Assembly: GCA_963782885.1 (NCBI GenBank)
Contig: CAWALL010000040.1
Location: forward strand, 558,001 to 622,000
Direction: 5' to 3'
From: DATAOG01 sp963782885
GTDB taxonomy: Bacteria > Pseudomonadota > Alphaproteobacteria > Geminicoccales > Geminicoccaceae
DNA: 64,000 bases
A program made the translations under genes and the position numbers. This document shows, in pieces, positions 18,283 to 27,068 of this stretch (position 1 is the stretch's first letter; each line of letters begins with the position of its first letter). The notes below the pieces were generated by a model. It ran no database searches. It was given only the letters and a program-made list of their open reading frames with translations, and was not told the origin of the DNA.

Positions 18283-18528
18283 ATGGCCACCGTCAGTGCC
18301 TACGAGGCCAAGACCCACCTGCCCCGCCTGCTGCGCGCGGCCGAGCGCGGCGAGACCGTGATCATCACCCGCCACGGCAAGCCGGTCGCGCAGCTGGGTC
18401 CGGTCGAGGACCAGCACGGCGAAGACGTCGCCGAAGTGATCGAGCGCATGAAACGCGCCCGAGCTTTGCGGCCGAGGGTAACGGTGGAGGAGATCCTGTC
18501 GGCACGGGACGAGGGCCGCAAACCCTGA
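18283..18528 (+). CDS. Phd/YefM-family antitoxin
   Basis: An 81-residue type II antitoxin. The N-terminal DNA-binding fold of Phd/YefM is visible in VSAYEAKTHLPRLLRAAERGE and VIITRHGKPVAQL, and a charged, flexible C-terminal tail (EVIERMKRARALRPRV) would wrap the toxin. Its stop codon overlaps the toxin start by one base (TGATG), the usual coupling. It probably represses its own promoter as a complex with the PIN toxin. Confidence 0.9.
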   Translation: MATVSAYEAKTHLPRLLRAAERGETVIITRHGKPVAQLGPVEDQHGEDVAEVIERMKRARALRPRVTVEEILSARDEGRKP

Positions 18529-18932
18529 TGAGCCTGGTGCTCGACTCGTCGATCGTCGGCTGTTGGTGCTTTCCGGACGAAGCGAGCCCGGTCGCCGACC
18601 TGGCTTTCGAGCAGGTCGGTGCCGGCTCCGCGATCGCCCCCGTCGTGTGGTGGTTCGAGGTCCGCAACGTTCTCGTCGTCAACGAGCGCCGCGGCCGGAT
18701 CGACCCTCCAGGCACTGCTGCGTTCCTCGCCGATCTCGCGCGACTCCGGATCGACCTGGACCGACAGGCTGATGGCGAGATGATCGTGGCGCTGGCGCGA
18801 AGCCATCGACTGACCGTCTACGATGCCGCTTATCTCGAGCTGGCGCTGCGCGTCGATGCGCCGCTCGCGACGCTCGACCGGAAGCTTGCCGCAGCCGCCC
18901 GCGCTGTCGGAGTGCCGCTGGCCGGCGCATGA
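18528..18932 (+). CDS. vapC: VapC-like PIN-domain ribonuclease toxin
   Basis: A 134-residue PIN-domain protein. Acidic active-site residues are visible as LVLDSSIV (Asp5), WWFEVRNVL (Glu in the second motif), TVYDAAYLELAL (Asp in the third) and LATLDRKLA (Asp in the fourth). VapC toxins cut tRNA or rRNA when released from their antitoxin. The gene starts inside the antitoxin stop codon, so translation is coupled. Its own stop region overlaps an alternative upstream start of the next gene. Confidence 0.92.
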   Translation: MSLVLDSSIVGCWCFPDEASPVADLAFEQVGAGSAIAPVVWWFEVRNVLVVNERRGRIDPPGTAAFLADLARLRIDLDRQADGEMIVALARSHRLTVYDAAYLELALRVDAPLATLDRKLAAAARAVGVPLAGA

Positions 18933-18964
18933 GGCGTCGAGACGAACGGATGGGAGAGACTGTC

Positions 18965-20131
18965 ATGCGCTGGAGCGAGGAGCGAATTCTGACCACCCAT
19001 GCTGGCAGCCTGCCGCGGCCGCCGGAGCTGGTCCGGCTGTACGTCCGCCGGGCCGAGGGCGAGGCGGTCGATGCCGCGGAGATCGAGGCCGCCGGCCGGT
19101 CGGCGCTCGAGTGGGTCGTGCCGAAGCAGCTGGAGGCCGGGATCGACGTCGGCAACAACGGCGAGCAGCAGCGCGAGGGCTTTTTCCTGTACGTCCAGCG
19201 GCGGATGAGCGGCTTCGGCGGCACCTGGCAGCGGCGCCAGCGCGGCGATGCGCTGCGCTACCCGGTGTTCCTGCGCCGGCTCGAGGAGCAGCAGGCGGGC
19301 CGCAAGGCGGTCAGCAACTTCCGCCAGCCCAAGGCGATCGGCGCCGTCCGCTATCTCGATCCGACCGCCGTTGATGCCGAATGCGACGAGTTCCGGGCGG
19401 TCCTCGACCGGGCAGCGGGTGGCTTTCTCGAACCCTTCCTGACCGCGCCCTCGCCCGGGATCATCGCGGCGGCCATGAAGAACGAGTTCTACGACACCGA
19501 GGAGGCCTATCTTGCCGCCCTCGCCGACGCGCTCAAGGTCGAGTACGAGGCGATCGTCGGCCACGGCTTTCTTTTACAGCTCGACTGCCCCGACCTGGCG
19601 CTCGAGCGCCACATTTCCTACCAGGACCGGCCGCTCGCTGATTTTCTCCGGTTCGTCGAGCGGGTGGTGGCGGCGATCAACCGGGCGCTCGAGAACGTGC
19701 CGCGCGAGCGGGTCCGGCTGCACGTCTGCTGGGGCAACTACGAGGGTCCGCACGACCTGGACGTGCCGCTCGCCGACATCCTGCCGGTGATCCGGCAGGC
19801 GCAGGTCGGCGGCTTCGTGTTCCCGTTCGCCAATCCGCGCCATGCCCACGAATACCATTGCTTCGAGAACGGCCGGGGGCTGGACGAGGACCAGATCCTG
19901 GTCGCGGGCGTGATCGATACACTGACGAATTTCGTCGAGCACCCGGAGGTGGTGGCCGAGCGGCTCGAGCGGGTCGCCCGCGCGGTCGGCGACCCGCGCC
20001 GCGTGCAGGCCGGCACCGACTGCGGCTTCGACACCTCGGCCGGCATGGGCCGGGTCGCCGAGGACGTGGTCTGGGCCAAGCTCAAAGCACTCCGCGACGG
20101 CGCCCGGATCGCGTCGGAGCGATTGTTCTAG
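18965..20131 (+). CDS. Cobalamin-independent methionine synthase (MetE) C-terminal-like protein
   Basis: 388 residues related to the C-terminal, catalytic half of MetE and to COG0620 stand-alone proteins. Features visible are THAGSLPRPPEL near the start, GIDVGNNGEQQR, LQLDCPDLAL, LHVCWGNYEGPH, with the His-x-Cys zinc-type motif, and AGTDCGFDTSAGMG near the end, with the second Cys. Such short proteins often transfer methyl groups from small donors rather than folate; the donor here is unknown. ATG 18965 is preferred because gggag at 18952-18956 is well placed, over ATG 18950 and 18929. It follows the toxin by 32 bp. Confidence 0.82.
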   Translation: MRWSEERILTTHAGSLPRPPELVRLYVRRAEGEAVDAAEIEAAGRSALEWVVPKQLEAGIDVGNNGEQQREGFFLYVQRRMSGFGGTWQRRQRGDALRYPVFLRRLEEQQAGRKAVSNFRQPKAIGAVRYLDPTAVDAECDEFRAVLDRAAGGFLEPFLTAPSPGIIAAAMKNEFYDTEEAYLAALADALKVEYEAIVGHGFLLQLDCPDLALERHISYQDRPLADFLRFVERVVAAINRALENVPRERVRLHVCWGNYEGPHDLDVPLADILPVIRQAQVGGFVFPFANPRHAHEYHCFENGRGLDEDQILVAGVIDTLTNFVEHPEVVAERLERVARAVGDPRRVQAGTDCGFDTSAGMGRVAEDVVWAKLKALRDGARIASERLF

Positions 20132-20335
20132 GCCCTCGGACACAAATGGCCGATTCGGCCCCGGGGCCGCTACCCGGCAGAAAACAGCCGTCCCGGAACA
20201 GGCCTTCGGGCGCCGCCGGCTGACCTAGAGCTGCCGTGATGGGGACGCTCATAGGTGGCGAGGGCGAACGCATTGATGGCCTCTGATCCGTCGCTCTGGT
20301 AGCTTCCGCCACGCGATCACCAACCCGGGGGCCGA

Positions 20336-21601
20336 GTGCGCATCCTGTTTTGCAATCACGAGTATCCGCCGCTGGGGGGAGGTGGCGGCGTATTCAACGC
20401 TTTTCTCGCCGAAGAGTTGGCAAAACGACACGAAGTCACCGTCCTGACGTCCGGCAGCCGTGGATCGGTGCGCGAGGAGCATCGAGGCCACCTAAGAATC
20501 CTTCGTGTGCCGACGTTGATCCCGCGCCAGCAGGCCTCTGCCGGCATTCCATGGCTCGCGGCGTATCTGCTGGCGGCACGATTAGCTGCCGCCCGTCACG
20601 AAACCGCGTCCGCATACGACGTTATCAACACCCAATTTGTTCTGCCGGCCGGGCCGGTGGGCGACGCCTTGGCGCGGCATTCCGGGACCCCAAACGTGCT
20701 CACACTGCATGGCGGCGATCTGTTCGACCCGCACAGGTGGACTTCACCGCACCGGCATGCAGTGCTGCGCTTTTGGATTCGCCGCCTGCTTCGACGCGCG
20801 ACGGCGGTGGTGGCGCAGTCAACAGACACCATCGAAAATGTGCGCGCGTTCTACGACGCGGCCCTTCCCGTAGAGCGCATTCCGCTGGGCATCCGGCAGC
20901 CCCCCGCAGGGACGGCGAACCGGGCGGCGTTCGGCTTCGAGCAGTCTGATAGCCTATTGGTGACGCTCGGGCGTCTCGTGCCGCGAAAGGCCGTTGATCG
21001 TCTGATTGCGATCTTCAGCAGGATCGAGAGGCCAACTGCGCGTCTCCTTATTCTAGGCAGCGGGCCTGAAGAATCCGCCTTGCGGCGCCAAGCCAGCATG
21101 AGCGGCGCCGCCGAGCGCATCCACTTCTTCGGGCGGGTCTCAGATGTCGACAAGTTCCACATCTTGCGTATGTGCGACGTATTCGTCTCGACCAGTCAGC
21201 ACGAGGGGTTCGGTCTGACGTTCCTCGAGGCGATGACATGCGGCTTGCCCATAGTCTGCTACGACTGCGGCGGCCAGACCGATTTTCTCGAGACCGGTCG
21301 GACGGGCTTCGTCCTCAAGCTCAATGACGACAATGCATTCCTTGCCGCGTGTGAGGCCCTCATGGGCGACCGAAACCTCCGCTCGATCTTTGGTGCCACC
21401 AGCCGCCGACATGCCGCAGGTCTGACGATCGAGGCATGCGCCCGCGACTACGAGGCGCTGTTCGAGCGCGCGCGCCACCGCCGGACGGAGCCGAAAATCA
21501 CGTCTGGATCTTCGTCCTTGCGGCCACGGACCGTGGACGCCGTCACACAGTCGGAGAGCGCAGCACGAAGCCCTTCGCCACCATCAGCGACGAAACGTTG
21601 A
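20336..21601 (+). CDS. Glycosyltransferase family 4 protein
   Basis: 421 residues with a GT-B fold. The N-terminal domain has the glycine-rich donor loop PPLGGGGGVFNAFLAEELA. The C-terminal domain has VTLGRLVPRKAVDRLI and the GT4 E-x7-E motif inside HEGFGLTFLEAMTCGLP. Such enzymes add sugars to lipids, lipopolysaccharide or capsule at the cytoplasmic membrane. The start is GTG 20336. The reading frame uses more A/T at third positions than its neighbours, and it stands alone without other polysaccharide genes, so transfer from elsewhere is possible. The last 45 residues are Ser/Arg-rich and look unstructured. Confidence 0.9.
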   Translation: MRILFCNHEYPPLGGGGGVFNAFLAEELAKRHEVTVLTSGSRGSVREEHRGHLRILRVPTLIPRQQASAGIPWLAAYLLAARLAAARHETASAYDVINTQFVLPAGPVGDALARHSGTPNVLTLHGGDLFDPHRWTSPHRHAVLRFWIRRLLRRATAVVAQSTDTIENVRAFYDAALPVERIPLGIRQPPAGTANRAAFGFEQSDSLLVTLGRLVPRKAVDRLIAIFSRIERPTARLLILGSGPEESALRRQASMSGAAERIHFFGRVSDVDKFHILRMCDVFVSTSQHEGFGLTFLEAMTCGLPIVCYDCGGQTDFLETGRTGFVLKLNDDNAFLAACEALMGDRNLRSIFGATSRRHAAGLTIEACARDYEALFERARHRRTEPKITSGSSSLRPRTVDAVTQSESAARSPSPPSATKR

Positions 21602-21994
21602 GGTGGTGAACAGACACATCGATCCCCGAGGCGCCGGCGCCGTTCCCGCGGGCCTCGTGAAGAGACGATTTGGACGAGCGCCTTCCCGGAATGTCGATCA
21701 TCAATCCCCAGGCGCCAAAGGAGCGCGCACCCCGGCCGAACCCAGATGTCGGGGCCTGGCTACGGGCGGTCCATAGACGCGTCAGCGAGGGTCAGGGAAC
21801 GCCGCGGGCAACCCACATGTCCGGTCTGCCATGACCGGTGTGGTCCCGGGCGGCTCGAGGCCGGCCGCCTGACGCCGCGTGCGACCCGGCCGGGGCTGGC
21901 GCCGCGGGAGCGAGGTCGGCTCCCCGGCCAATCTCGACGGCCGGTCGGGCGCGTGATAGGCACAGCCAAGTCAAGCCATCATGGATGCCCGCCG
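21602..21994. other. Intergenic region, no gene seen
   Basis: The aminotransferase frame is open back to 21746, but the upstream part is Arg/Pro/Gly-rich noise without motifs. The only structure I note is a short inverted repeat, CCGGT and ACCGG separated by ctgccatg, near 21819-21840. No promoter stands out. Confidence 0.5.
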
Positions 21995-23179
21995 ATGACC
22001 GTCGCCAGCGGCCGCGAGTTCCTGATGATCCCGGGTCCGACCACGGTGCCGGACGAGGTGCTGGCCGCGATGCATCGGCCGGCGATCGACATCTATTCCG
22101 GCGCCCTGGTCGAGGTCACCACGAGCTGCACCGCCGATCTGGGGCGGATCTTCGGCACCGAGGGGCGGGTCTACCTCTATGCCGCCAACGGCCATGGCGC
22201 GTGGGAGGCGGCGCTGACCAACGTGCTCTCGCGCGGCGAGGCGGTGCTGGCGCTGGAGAGCGGCCGGTTCGCGCGCGCCTGGGGCGAGATGGCGGCGGTG
22301 CTCGGCGTCGAGGTCGAACTCCTGCCCGGCTCGCTGCGCCGGGCGGTCGATCCGGCGGCGCTCGAGGCGCGCCTGCGCGCCGACCCGGCGGGCGCGATCA
22401 AGGCGGTGCTGGCGGTCCAGGTCGACACCGCGTCGGGCGTGGTCAACGACATCCCGGCGCTGCGCCGGGCGATCGATGCCGCCGGCCACGGCGCGCTCCT
22501 GCTGGTCGACACGATCGCCTCGCTCGCGACGATGCCGTTCGAGATGGACGGCTGGGGCGTCGACGTCGCGGTCGCGGGCGCCCAGAAGGGCCTGATGACG
22601 CCGCCGGGCCTGGGCTTCGTCGCCGCCGGCGAACGCGCCCTGGCGGCGCACCGGGCGGCGGGGCTGCGCACGCTGTACTGGGACTGGACCGCGCGCGACG
22701 GGCCCGAGCACTATCAGAAATACTGCGGCACGCCGCCCGAGCATCTGATGTTCGGCTTGCGCCGGGCGCTCGACCTGCTGCTCGCCGAGGGTCTCGAGCC
22801 GGCCTTCCTGCGCCACCGTCTGCTGGCCGAGGCGGTGCGCCGTGCGGTGCTGGTATGGACGGAGGGCGGCGCGCTCGAGCTCAACATCGAGCAGCCGGAG
22901 GAGCGCGCCGATTCGGTCACGACGATCCTGCTGCACGGGCTCGAGCCCGAGGTCCTGCGCGAATATTGCCGGCGGCACTGCGGCGTCGTGCTCGGCATCG
23001 GCATCGGCGAGCTCAGCGGGCGCGCGTTCCGGATCGGCCACATGGGCCACGTCAACGCGCCGATGGTGATCGGCACGCTCGGCGCGGTCGAGATGGCGCT
23101 CGCGGCGCTCGGCGTGCCCCATGGCCGGGGCGGCGTGCAGGCGGCGGTCGACTGGCTCGCGGCCTCGGTTCCGGGCTGA
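21995..23179 (+). CDS. Class V (alanine-glyoxylate type) aminotransferase
   Basis: 394 residues of the PLP class V family (alanine/serine-glyoxylate aminotransferase, phosphonate transaminase relatives). It begins with MIPGPTTVPDEVLAAM and has the cofactor-binding AANGHGAWEAAL, LLVDTIASLATMPFEMDGWGVDV, where the Asp contacts the pyridine ring, and the Schiff-base Lys in VAGAQKGLMTPPGLGF. The C-terminus contains FRIGHMGHVN, typical of the family. ATG 21995 begins exactly at the conserved start. Substrates are likely glyoxylate and serine or alanine, though this is known only at family level. Confidence 0.9.
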   Translation: MTVASGREFLMIPGPTTVPDEVLAAMHRPAIDIYSGALVEVTTSCTADLGRIFGTEGRVYLYAANGHGAWEAALTNVLSRGEAVLALESGRFARAWGEMAAVLGVEVELLPGSLRRAVDPAALEARLRADPAGAIKAVLAVQVDTASGVVNDIPALRRAIDAAGHGALLLVDTIASLATMPFEMDGWGVDVAVAGAQKGLMTPPGLGFVAAGERALAAHRAAGLRTLYWDWTARDGPEHYQKYCGTPPEHLMFGLRRALDLLLAEGLEPAFLRHRLLAEAVRRAVLVWTEGGALELNIEQPEERADSVTTILLHGLEPEVLREYCRRHCGVVLGIGIGELSGRAFRIGHMGHVNAPMVIGTLGAVEMALAALGVPHGRGGVQAAVDWLAASVPG

Positions 23180-23199
23180 GCCCGGCGCGCGAAACCCCC

Positions 23200-23222
23200 G
23201 GCGCCTGCGATCGTCAGGCGCC
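23200..23222. terminator. Perfect 8-bp hairpin between convergent genes
   Basis: GGCGCCTG and CAGGCGCC form an 8-bp perfect stem around a 7-base loop. It lies between the ends of the aminotransferase (+) and the CBS protein (-), and overlaps the CBS stop. It is symmetrical, so it could stop transcription from both sides. No T-run follows, which lowers confidence. Confidence 0.45.
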
Positions 23223-23645
23223 GTGGATGTAGTCGTGCAGCATGTGGGTCTCCGCCTCGAGCTCCTGCAGGCGGTGCTTGACCACGTCGCCGATGCTGAT
23301 GATGCCGATCAGCTCGCCGTCCCTGACCACCGGCAGGTGGCGGAACCGGCGTTCGGTCATGGTCTGCATCAGCGTCTCGAGGCCGTCGTCCGGCGCGCAC
23401 GTCACGACGTCGGCGGTCATCAGCTGGGCGACCTTCATCTCCAGCAGCGCCGCGCCGTGATCGGCGAGGCCGCGCGCGAGGTCGCGCTCGGAGATGATCC
23501 CGCACAGCCGGCCGTCCGCATCGGTGACCACGAGCGCGCCGATCCGCTTCTGCTTGAGCACGCCCGCGACCTTGGCGATCGTCGCGTCGGGTCGCGTGGC
23601 GATGACCTTGCTGCCCTTGCCGGCGAGTATCTGGGCGATGAGCAT
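23214..23645 (-). CDS. Tandem CBS-domain protein
   Basis: A 143-residue protein made of two CBS motifs only: the first around VIATRPDATIAKVAGVLKQK and VVTDADGRLCGIISERDLAR, the second around LMTADVVTCAPDDGLETLMQ and VVRDGELIGIISIGDVVK. Paired CBS modules form a Bateman domain that binds adenine nucleotides or related ligands. Stand-alone versions are common in Alphaproteobacteria as regulators of unknown partners. A good Shine-Dalgarno (gagggggtc region) precedes the ATG at 23645. Confidence 0.93.
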   Translation of the reverse strand: MLIAQILAGKGSKVIATRPDATIAKVAGVLKQKRIGALVVTDADGRLCGIISERDLARGLADHGAALLEMKVAQLMTADVVTCAPDDGLETLMQTMTERRFRHLPVVRDGELIGIISIGDVVKHRLQELEAETHMLHDYIHGA

Positions 23646-23852
23646 GGCACTTGACCCCCCTCAGGTCCGACCATGGCGCTCTCGCGCACTACGCTAATGC
23701 ACGATCTGACCAGAAACCCGCGATCAGGTCCAGCGATTAGCGCGCCGGGGCTTGCCGGTCTTGGCGGCGAGCGCGGCCCGATCTAGCATCCGGCCGCCCG
23801 CGATCGCCGTTCCGGCGCGCCCGCCGGCCTCGAACTGGAGACAATCTCAGCG

Positions 23853-24308
23853 ATGATCATCGGTCTGATCGTTCACATCCTGGGCGCGATCGTCTGGGTC
23901 GGCGGCATGTTCTTCGCCTACGTCGTGCTGCGGCCGGTCACGGGCGAGCTGGATCCGGGCGCGCGGCTCGGGCTCTGGCGGGGAGTGTTCGCGCGCTTTT
24001 TCCCCTGGGTCTGGGCGAGCGTCGTCGGCCTGCTCGCGAGCGGCTACGGCATGCTCGTGTTCGGGCTCGGCGGCTTTGCCGGCGCCGGCGTGCACGTGCA
24101 CATCATGAACGCGATCGGGCTGATCATGACCGCGCTGTTCCTGCACCTGTACTTCGCGCCCTGGCGGCGGCTGCAGCGCGCGCTCGATCAGGGCGACCAG
24201 GCGCTCGCGGCCCGTCAGCTCGGCCAGATCCGGACGATCGTGCTGGTCAACCTAGTGCTCGGGCTGATCACCGCGGCGATCGGCGCCAGCGGCCGCTACT
24301 GGGGCTGA
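23853..24308 (+). CDS. CopD-like integral membrane protein
   Basis: 151 residues with four predicted transmembrane helices. The first helix contains the motif HILGAIVWVGGMFFAYVVL and the third HVHIMNAIGLIMTALFLH, each with histidines that might bind haem or copper. This is the architecture of the CopD/DUF2269-like family of small inner-membrane proteins. Its function is uncertain; no copper genes are nearby. A plausible ribosome binding site, ggagac, precedes the ATG. Confidence 0.75.
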   Translation: MIIGLIVHILGAIVWVGGMFFAYVVLRPVTGELDPGARLGLWRGVFARFFPWVWASVVGLLASGYGMLVFGLGGFAGAGVHVHIMNAIGLIMTALFLHLYFAPWRRLQRALDQGDQALAARQLGQIRTIVLVNLVLGLITAAIGASGRYWG

Positions 24309-24318
24309 AACGGTGCTT

Positions 24319-24357
24319 CACGATCTAGTTCACATTTGTCTCCGAAACGAGTAAAGT
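24319..24357 (+). promoter_or_regulatory. Candidate promoter of the cold-shock gene with an overlapping CRP-like site
   Basis: TTCACA (24329-24334), a 17-bp spacer and TAAAGT (24352-24357) form a sigma70-like promoter. The -35 hexamer is part of CACGA-N6-TCACA (24319-24334), a relative of the perfect site at 14540. Transcription from here would give a leader of about 125 bases before the ATG at 24488, the long 5' leader typical of cold-shock mRNAs. The two readings, activator site or simple shared promoter sequence, cannot be separated by eye. Confidence 0.45.
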
Positions 24358-24487
24358 GCGCTCTGAATCGCGCCGCCGCCACGAGAGCCTGCCTCCTGAA
24401 GCGACCGACGCCGTTCCACGCAGGGTTCTGGCCCCCGTGCTACCGACGACCCCGAAAAGGCGCCTGCCGCCGAGAGGAGCTCGATCT

Positions 24488-24700
24488 ATGCCTGTTGGCA
24501 CCGTGAAGTGGTTCAACCCGACCAAGGGCTTTGGTTTCATTCAACCCGACAGCGGCGGCAAGGATGTGTTCGTGCACATCTCGGCAGTGCAGCGCGCGGG
24601 GCTCGAGACCCTCGAGGAGGGCCAGCGGATCGAGTTCCAGGTCGTGCCCGGCCGTGATGGCCGGACCTCGGCCGACCAGCTGAAGATGCCGAACGACTAA
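24488..24700 (+). CDS. CspA-family cold-shock protein
   Basis: A 70-residue single cold-shock domain. RNP1 is visible as KGFGFIQP and RNP2 as VFVHIS, with the preceding GTVKWFN. Such proteins bind single-stranded RNA/DNA and melt mRNA structure. The leader upstream is long and contains the candidate promoter. Its stop codon shares four bases with the stop of ruvX on the other strand. Confidence 0.96.
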   Translation: MPVGTVKWFNPTKGFGFIQPDSGGKDVFVHISAVQRAGLETLEEGQRIEFQVVPGRDGRTSADQLKMPND

Positions 24701-25218
24701 GCCCGCTTCGGGCGTTCGGGCGCTGCCCTGCTCTCGAGCCGGGCGAGCGCGCCCAGCGCATCCTGAAGGATGGCGGCGGCGGCAAGCGCGTCGAGGCGAT
24801 CGGCGCGCTTTTGCCCGCGCAGGCCTGCCTGATCGGCCGCCTCCTCGGCGGCGAAGGTCGAGAGCCTCTCGTCCCAGAGCAGGATCGGCAGGCCGAGCTC
24901 GCGATCCAGTCGGTCGGCGAACGCGCCCACCGACTGACAGCGCGGTCCTTCGCTGCCGTCCATATTGAGCGGCCAGCCGATCACCAGCGCAGCCCCTTCA
25001 CGTTCGCCGATCACGGCCTCAAGTCGCTCCAGATCGGCCGCGAAGCGGTGGCGTCTGATCGTGGTCAGCGGGGTCGCGAGCTGCCAGCCGGCGTCCGCGC
25101 CCGCGACCCCGATCGCCCGCTTGCTGACGTCCAGCCCGAGCAGGCCTGGTCGCCATCTCGGCTCGGGGTCCAGGCCCAGCCTGGTCAGCCAGGGCTCGAG
25201 GTTGCTTGAGATCGGCAA
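24697..25218 (-). CDS. ruvX: Putative pre-16S rRNA nuclease / Holliday junction resolvase RuvX (YqgF)
   Basis: About 173 residues of the YqgF RNase-H-fold family. The catalytic carboxylates are visible: Asp in LGLDVSKRAIGVA, Glu in LLWDERLST and Asp in RADRLDALAAAAILQ. The first motif is usually LGLDVGTKRIG, so VSK is a small variation. The long open frame runs back to 25395 but would overlap gatC, so TTG 25218 is chosen; there is no ATG in the permitted window. It is divergent from gatC, sharing a gap of 78 bp. The family matures 16S rRNA 5' ends and has been linked to recombination. Confidence 0.88.
   Translation of the reverse strand: MPISSNLEPWLTRLGLDPEPRWRPGLLGLDVSKRAIGVAGADAGWQLATPLTTIRRHRFAADLERLEAVIGEREGAALVIGWPLNMDGSEGPRCQSVGAFADRLDRELGLPILLWDERLSTFAAEEAADQAGLRGQKRADRLDALAAAAILQDALGALARLESRAAPERPKRA
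24701..24713. terminator. Short GC hairpin at the convergent ends of csp and ruvX
   Basis: GCCCG-ctt-CGGGC immediately after the csp stop and inside the last codons of ruvX. Small, with no T-run; a weak terminator candidate. Confidence 0.3.
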
Positions 25219-25296
25219 GGCGTGTAGCTTCCGCCGCGGTTTTGCCGCCGGCCGGCCGCGCCCGGGTCGGCCTCGGCGCTGGGGGGACCATCGCAG

Positions 25297-25584
25297 ATGT
25301 CGCTCGATGAGGCCACCGTCGCGCGGATCGCGCGCCTTGCCCGGATCGACGTGCCCGAGGCCGAGCGGGCGCCGCTCGCGGCCGAGCTGTCGCACATCCT
25401 GGAATGGATCGAGCAGCTGAACGAGGTCGAGACCGACGGCGTGCCGCCGATGACCAGCGTGATCGCGATGCGGCGCGCCTGGCGCGAGGACCGGGTGACC
25501 GACGGTGGGCGTCCCGAGGACATCCTGGGCAACGCGCCCGAGCGCCAGGACGACTACTTCGTGGTCCCGAAGGTGGTCGAATGA
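25297..25584 (+). CDS. gatC: Asp/Glu-tRNA amidotransferase subunit C
   Basis: 95 residues with the GatC signature ATVARIARLARIDV at the start, LSHILEWIEQLNEVETDGVPP in the middle and FVVPKVVE at the end. GatC clamps GatA to GatB in the complex that turns Glu-tRNA(Gln) or Asp-tRNA(Asn) into the amide form. Its stop overlaps the gatA start (ATGA). Position and order gatC-gatA-gatB are the classic operon, here divergent from ruvX. Confidence 0.96.
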   Translation: MSLDEATVARIARLARIDVPEAERAPLAAELSHILEWIEQLNEVETDGVPPMTSVIAMRRAWREDRVTDGGRPEDILGNAPERQDDYFVVPKVVE

Positions 25585-27068
25585 GCGATCTGACGGGGCT
25601 GACGCTCGCGGCCGCGCGCCAGGGCCTGGGCGCCCGGGACTTCTCGGCGCGCGAGCTGGCGCTGGCCCACATCGAGGCGATCGAGGCAGCGCGCGGGCTG
25701 AACGCCTTCATTACCGAGACGCCGGAGCGGGCGCTCAAGATGGCGGACGAGTCGGACCGGCGGCTCGCGCGCGCCGAGGCGCGCCCGCTCGAGGGCATCC
25801 CGCTCGCGATCAAGGATCTGTTTTGCACCGCGGGGATCCGGACCACCGCCGGCTCGCGCATCCTGGAAAATTTCGTTCCGCCCTACGAATCGACGGTCAG
25901 CGGCAATCTCTGGCGGGCGGGCGCGGTCCTGCTCGGCAAGACCAATCTGGACGAGTTCGCCATGGGCTCGTCCAACGTCACCAGCTTTTTCGAACCGGTC
26001 GTCAATCCATGGACTGAAGCCGGGGCCGACCAGCCTCTGGTCCCGGGCGGCAGCTCCGGCGGCTCGGCGGCCGCGGTCGCGGCCGAGCTCTGTCTCGGCG
26101 CCACCGGCACCGATACCGGCGGCTCGATCCGCCAGCCGGCCTCGCTCTGCGGCATCGTCGGCATGAAGCCGACCTACGGGCGCTGCTCGCGCTTCGGCAT
26201 CGTCGCGTTCGCGAGCTCCCTCGACCAGGCGGGCCCGCTGACGCGCACGGTTACGGACTGCGCGCTGCTGCTGCAGCAGATGGCGGGCTACGATCCGAAC
26301 GACAGCACCAGCGCGGACGTGGCGCTGCCCGACCTCGAGGCGGCGCTCACGGGCGACGTGCGCGGCCTCAGGGTCGGCATCCCCGAGGAGTACCAGATCG
26401 AGGGCTCGCCGCCCGAGATCGAGGAGCTCTGGCGCCGGGGCGAAGCCTGGCTCAAGGCCGTGGGCTGCGAGCTCCGCCCGGTCAGCCTGCCGCACAGCAA
26501 GTACGCCCTGCCCGCCTACTACATCGTCAACCCGGCCGAGGCGTCCTCGAACCTCGCCCGCTACGACGGCATGCGCTATGGCCTCAGGGTCGAGGGCAAG
26601 GACCTGATCGACACCTACGCCAAGACCAGGGCGCAGGGCTTCGGACGGGAGGTGCGCCGGCGGGTCATGATCGGCACCTACGTGCTCTCGGCCGGCTACT
26701 ACGATGCCTACTATCTCAAGGCGCAGAAGGTCCGGACCAAGATCCTGGACGAGTTCAAGGCGGCGTTCGAGCGGGTCGATCTGCTGCTCACGCCGTCGAC
26801 GCCGAGCGCCGCCTTCCGGGTCGGCGACAAGATGGACGATCCGGTCGCGATGTGGCTGAACGACGTGTTCACGGTGCCGGCCAATCTCGCCGGGCTGCCC
26901 GGGATCTCGGTGCCGGCGGGCCTGTCCGCGGACGGCCTGCCGCTCGGGCTGCAGCTGATCGGGCGGCCGTTCGACGAGGCGACCGTGCTGCGCGCCGCGG
27001 CCGTGCTCGAGGCCGCCGCCGGGTTCACGGCACGGCCGCCTTTTCTCCACGGAGGGGCGCCGGCATGA
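25581..27068 (+). CDS. gatA: Asp/Glu-tRNA amidotransferase subunit A
   Basis: 495-residue amidase-signature enzyme that releases ammonia from glutamine for tRNA amidation. The catalytic Lys is in IPLAIKDLFCT (near residue 80), and the cis-Ser/Ser pair lies in PGGSSGGSAAAVA and GTDTGGSIRQPASLCG. All three residues of the Ser-cisSer-Lys triad are present. It overlaps gatC by 4 bp and gatB by 4 bp, which supports tight translational coupling of the trimer. Confidence 0.97.
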   Translation: MSDLTGLTLAAARQGLGARDFSARELALAHIEAIEAARGLNAFITETPERALKMADESDRRLARAEARPLEGIPLAIKDLFCTAGIRTTAGSRILENFVPPYESTVSGNLWRAGAVLLGKTNLDEFAMGSSNVTSFFEPVVNPWTEAGADQPLVPGGSSGGSAAAVAAELCLGATGTDTGGSIRQPASLCGIVGMKPTYGRCSRFGIVAFASSLDQAGPLTRTVTDCALLLQQMAGYDPNDSTSADVALPDLEAALTGDVRGLRVGIPEEYQIEGSPPEIEELWRRGEAWLKAVGCELRPVSLPHSKYALPAYYIVNPAEASSNLARYDGMRYGLRVEGKDLIDTYAKTRAQGFGREVRRRVMIGTYVLSAGYYDAYYLKAQKVRTKILDEFKAAFERVDLLLTPSTPSAAFRVGDKMDDPVAMWLNDVFTVPANLAGLPGISVPAGLSADGLPLGLQLIGRPFDEATVLRAAAVLEAAAGFTARPPFLHGGAPA

